DNA from: Oscillospiraceae bacterium
GTDB lineage: Bacteria > Bacillota > Clostridia > Oscillospirales > Oscillospiraceae
Length of the DNA: 64,000 nt
Assembly (NCBI GenBank): GCA_015067845.1
Contig: SVLT01000012.1
Location: forward strand, 1-64,000
Reading direction: 5' to 3'
The translations under genes and the position numbers were made by a program. This document shows positions 63,634 through 64,000 of the stretch, piece by piece. Numbering within the stretch: the first letter of the stretch is position 1; every line of letters starts with the position of its first letter. The notes beneath the pieces were generated by a model. The model did no database searches, had not been told where the DNA came from, and saw only the letters and a program-made list of their open reading frames with translations.

Positions 63634-64000
63634 ATGAACAGAATTTGGAAACGCGGTATTAGTTTGCTTTTGGTCGTGTGCACATTGGTGGGGTATATTG
63701 TCCTGCCGGAGGTACCTGCGGCCAAGGCCGAGGTGCAAAGCCAGGAAGTGACCGCCACAAACGTCATCACGAACGGTACCTTTGAAAAACAACTTTCTGA
63801 CGGAACGGTTCAGGGAAATGTAGCGGGCTGGCAAGGCGTGGAAGACATCTGGACCATCGCAGCTGAAGAAGGCAACGAAAGCAATTATGTTGCCAAGGTG
63901 GATGATAACAGCTCTACCGGCGGTCGATATATCTATTACCGCACAACCGTAGAGCCGGGCTGCACCTATACCTTTTCCATCGACTATAAGGGTACATACA
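63634..64000 (+). CDS. Giant surface lyase 4, N-terminal fragment (runs off the window)
   Basis: The first 122 residues of a fourth paralogue. Signal peptide about 1-32 (MNRIWKRGISLLLVVCTLVG..., cleavage after AKA), then a CBM-like module beginning NVITNGTF, closest to the first module of protein 3 (shared DIW, EEG, NYVA and TF-IDYKG). This suggests a four-module layout, though the rest is outside the window. A GTG at 63562 gives a 24-residue in-frame extension with a better ribosome binding site (AAAGGAA) than the ATG at 63634, so the start is uncertain. Confidence 0.8.
   Translation, partial: MNRIWKRGISLLLVVCTLVGYIVLPEVPAAKAEVQSQEVTATNVITNGTFEKQLSDGTVQGNVAGWQGVEDIWTIAAEEGNESNYVAKVDDNSSTGGRYIYYRTTVEPGCTYTFSIDYKGTY

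Noticed and set aside
42555..64000. CRISPR array or prophage tail-fibre cluster as an explanation for the repetitive region
   Set aside because: There are no short regularly spaced repeats with unique spacers, and no phage structural, lysis or packaging genes. Each giant gene has a signal peptide and a membrane anchor.

Overview
The window looks like a chromosomal segment of a gut-type member of the class Clostridia, probably Oscillospiraceae or a close relative. The support is a classic Firmicutes housekeeping block (cdaA-cdaR-yicC-remA-gmk-rpoZ-priA-def-fmt-rsmB-rlmN-stp-prkC-rsgA), strong AAGGAGG-type ribosome binding sites, a likely Re-type citrate synthase, and GTAGGGGC...GCCCCTAC intergenic repeats. 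Organism assignment is inference; no rRNA or tRNA gene was seen.

Layout. 1-1491: 3' part of a large serine recombinase broken by two frameshifts, the edge of a mobile element to the left. 1488-6136 (minus): a lipid/ester cluster with two alpha/beta hydrolases, one fused to an acyltransferase-like domain, a zinc-ribbon membrane protein and a PlsC-like acyltransferase. 6289-7643: DUF3343 protein plus a class V aminotransferase. 7774-21883: the housekeeping run (c-di-AMP synthesis, nucleotide metabolism, replication restart, translation, Ser/Thr phospho-signalling, ribosome assembly). 22006-22854: DUF368 membrane protein. 23202-28269: likely Re-citrate synthase, GntR regulator, aconitase and isocitrate dehydrogenase, i.e. 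the oxidative arm from oxaloacetate plus acetyl-CoA to 2-oxoglutarate. It is headed by a promoter overlapped by a perfect 24-bp palindrome, and a GTAGGGG repeat lies at each end. 28554-33573: M20 amidohydrolase, two PHP-type phosphoesterases and a histidine phosphatase/metallophosphoesterase fusion. 33797-42554: a carbohydrate-uptake locus resembling the Bacillus yes/lpl systems (two permeases, lipoprotein binding protein, membrane-bound AraC-type regulator, YesL-like protein, glycosidase-like protein).

43061-64000 is the most unusual part: four tandem paralogous genes, three complete (2282, 2285 and about 1918 codons) and a fourth cut by the window end. Each complete product has a signal peptide, a row of 4 or 6 lectin/CBM-like modules, a heparinase II/III-like polysaccharide lyase core, a CBM6/35-like sandwich, a stalk of YD-like repeats, and a C-terminal membrane anchor with a basic tail. 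They look like giant surface-anchored polysaccharide lyases or binding proteins feeding the adjacent importer. Three promoter regions carry a pair of 21-bp-spaced direct repeats (AraC-type boxes), in two of them overlapping the -35 element. The leaders carry two short hairpins whose stems vary in a compensating way, suggesting a conserved structured leader RNA.

Family assignments rest on motif and architecture recognition by eye. No homology search, folding or identity calculation was run.
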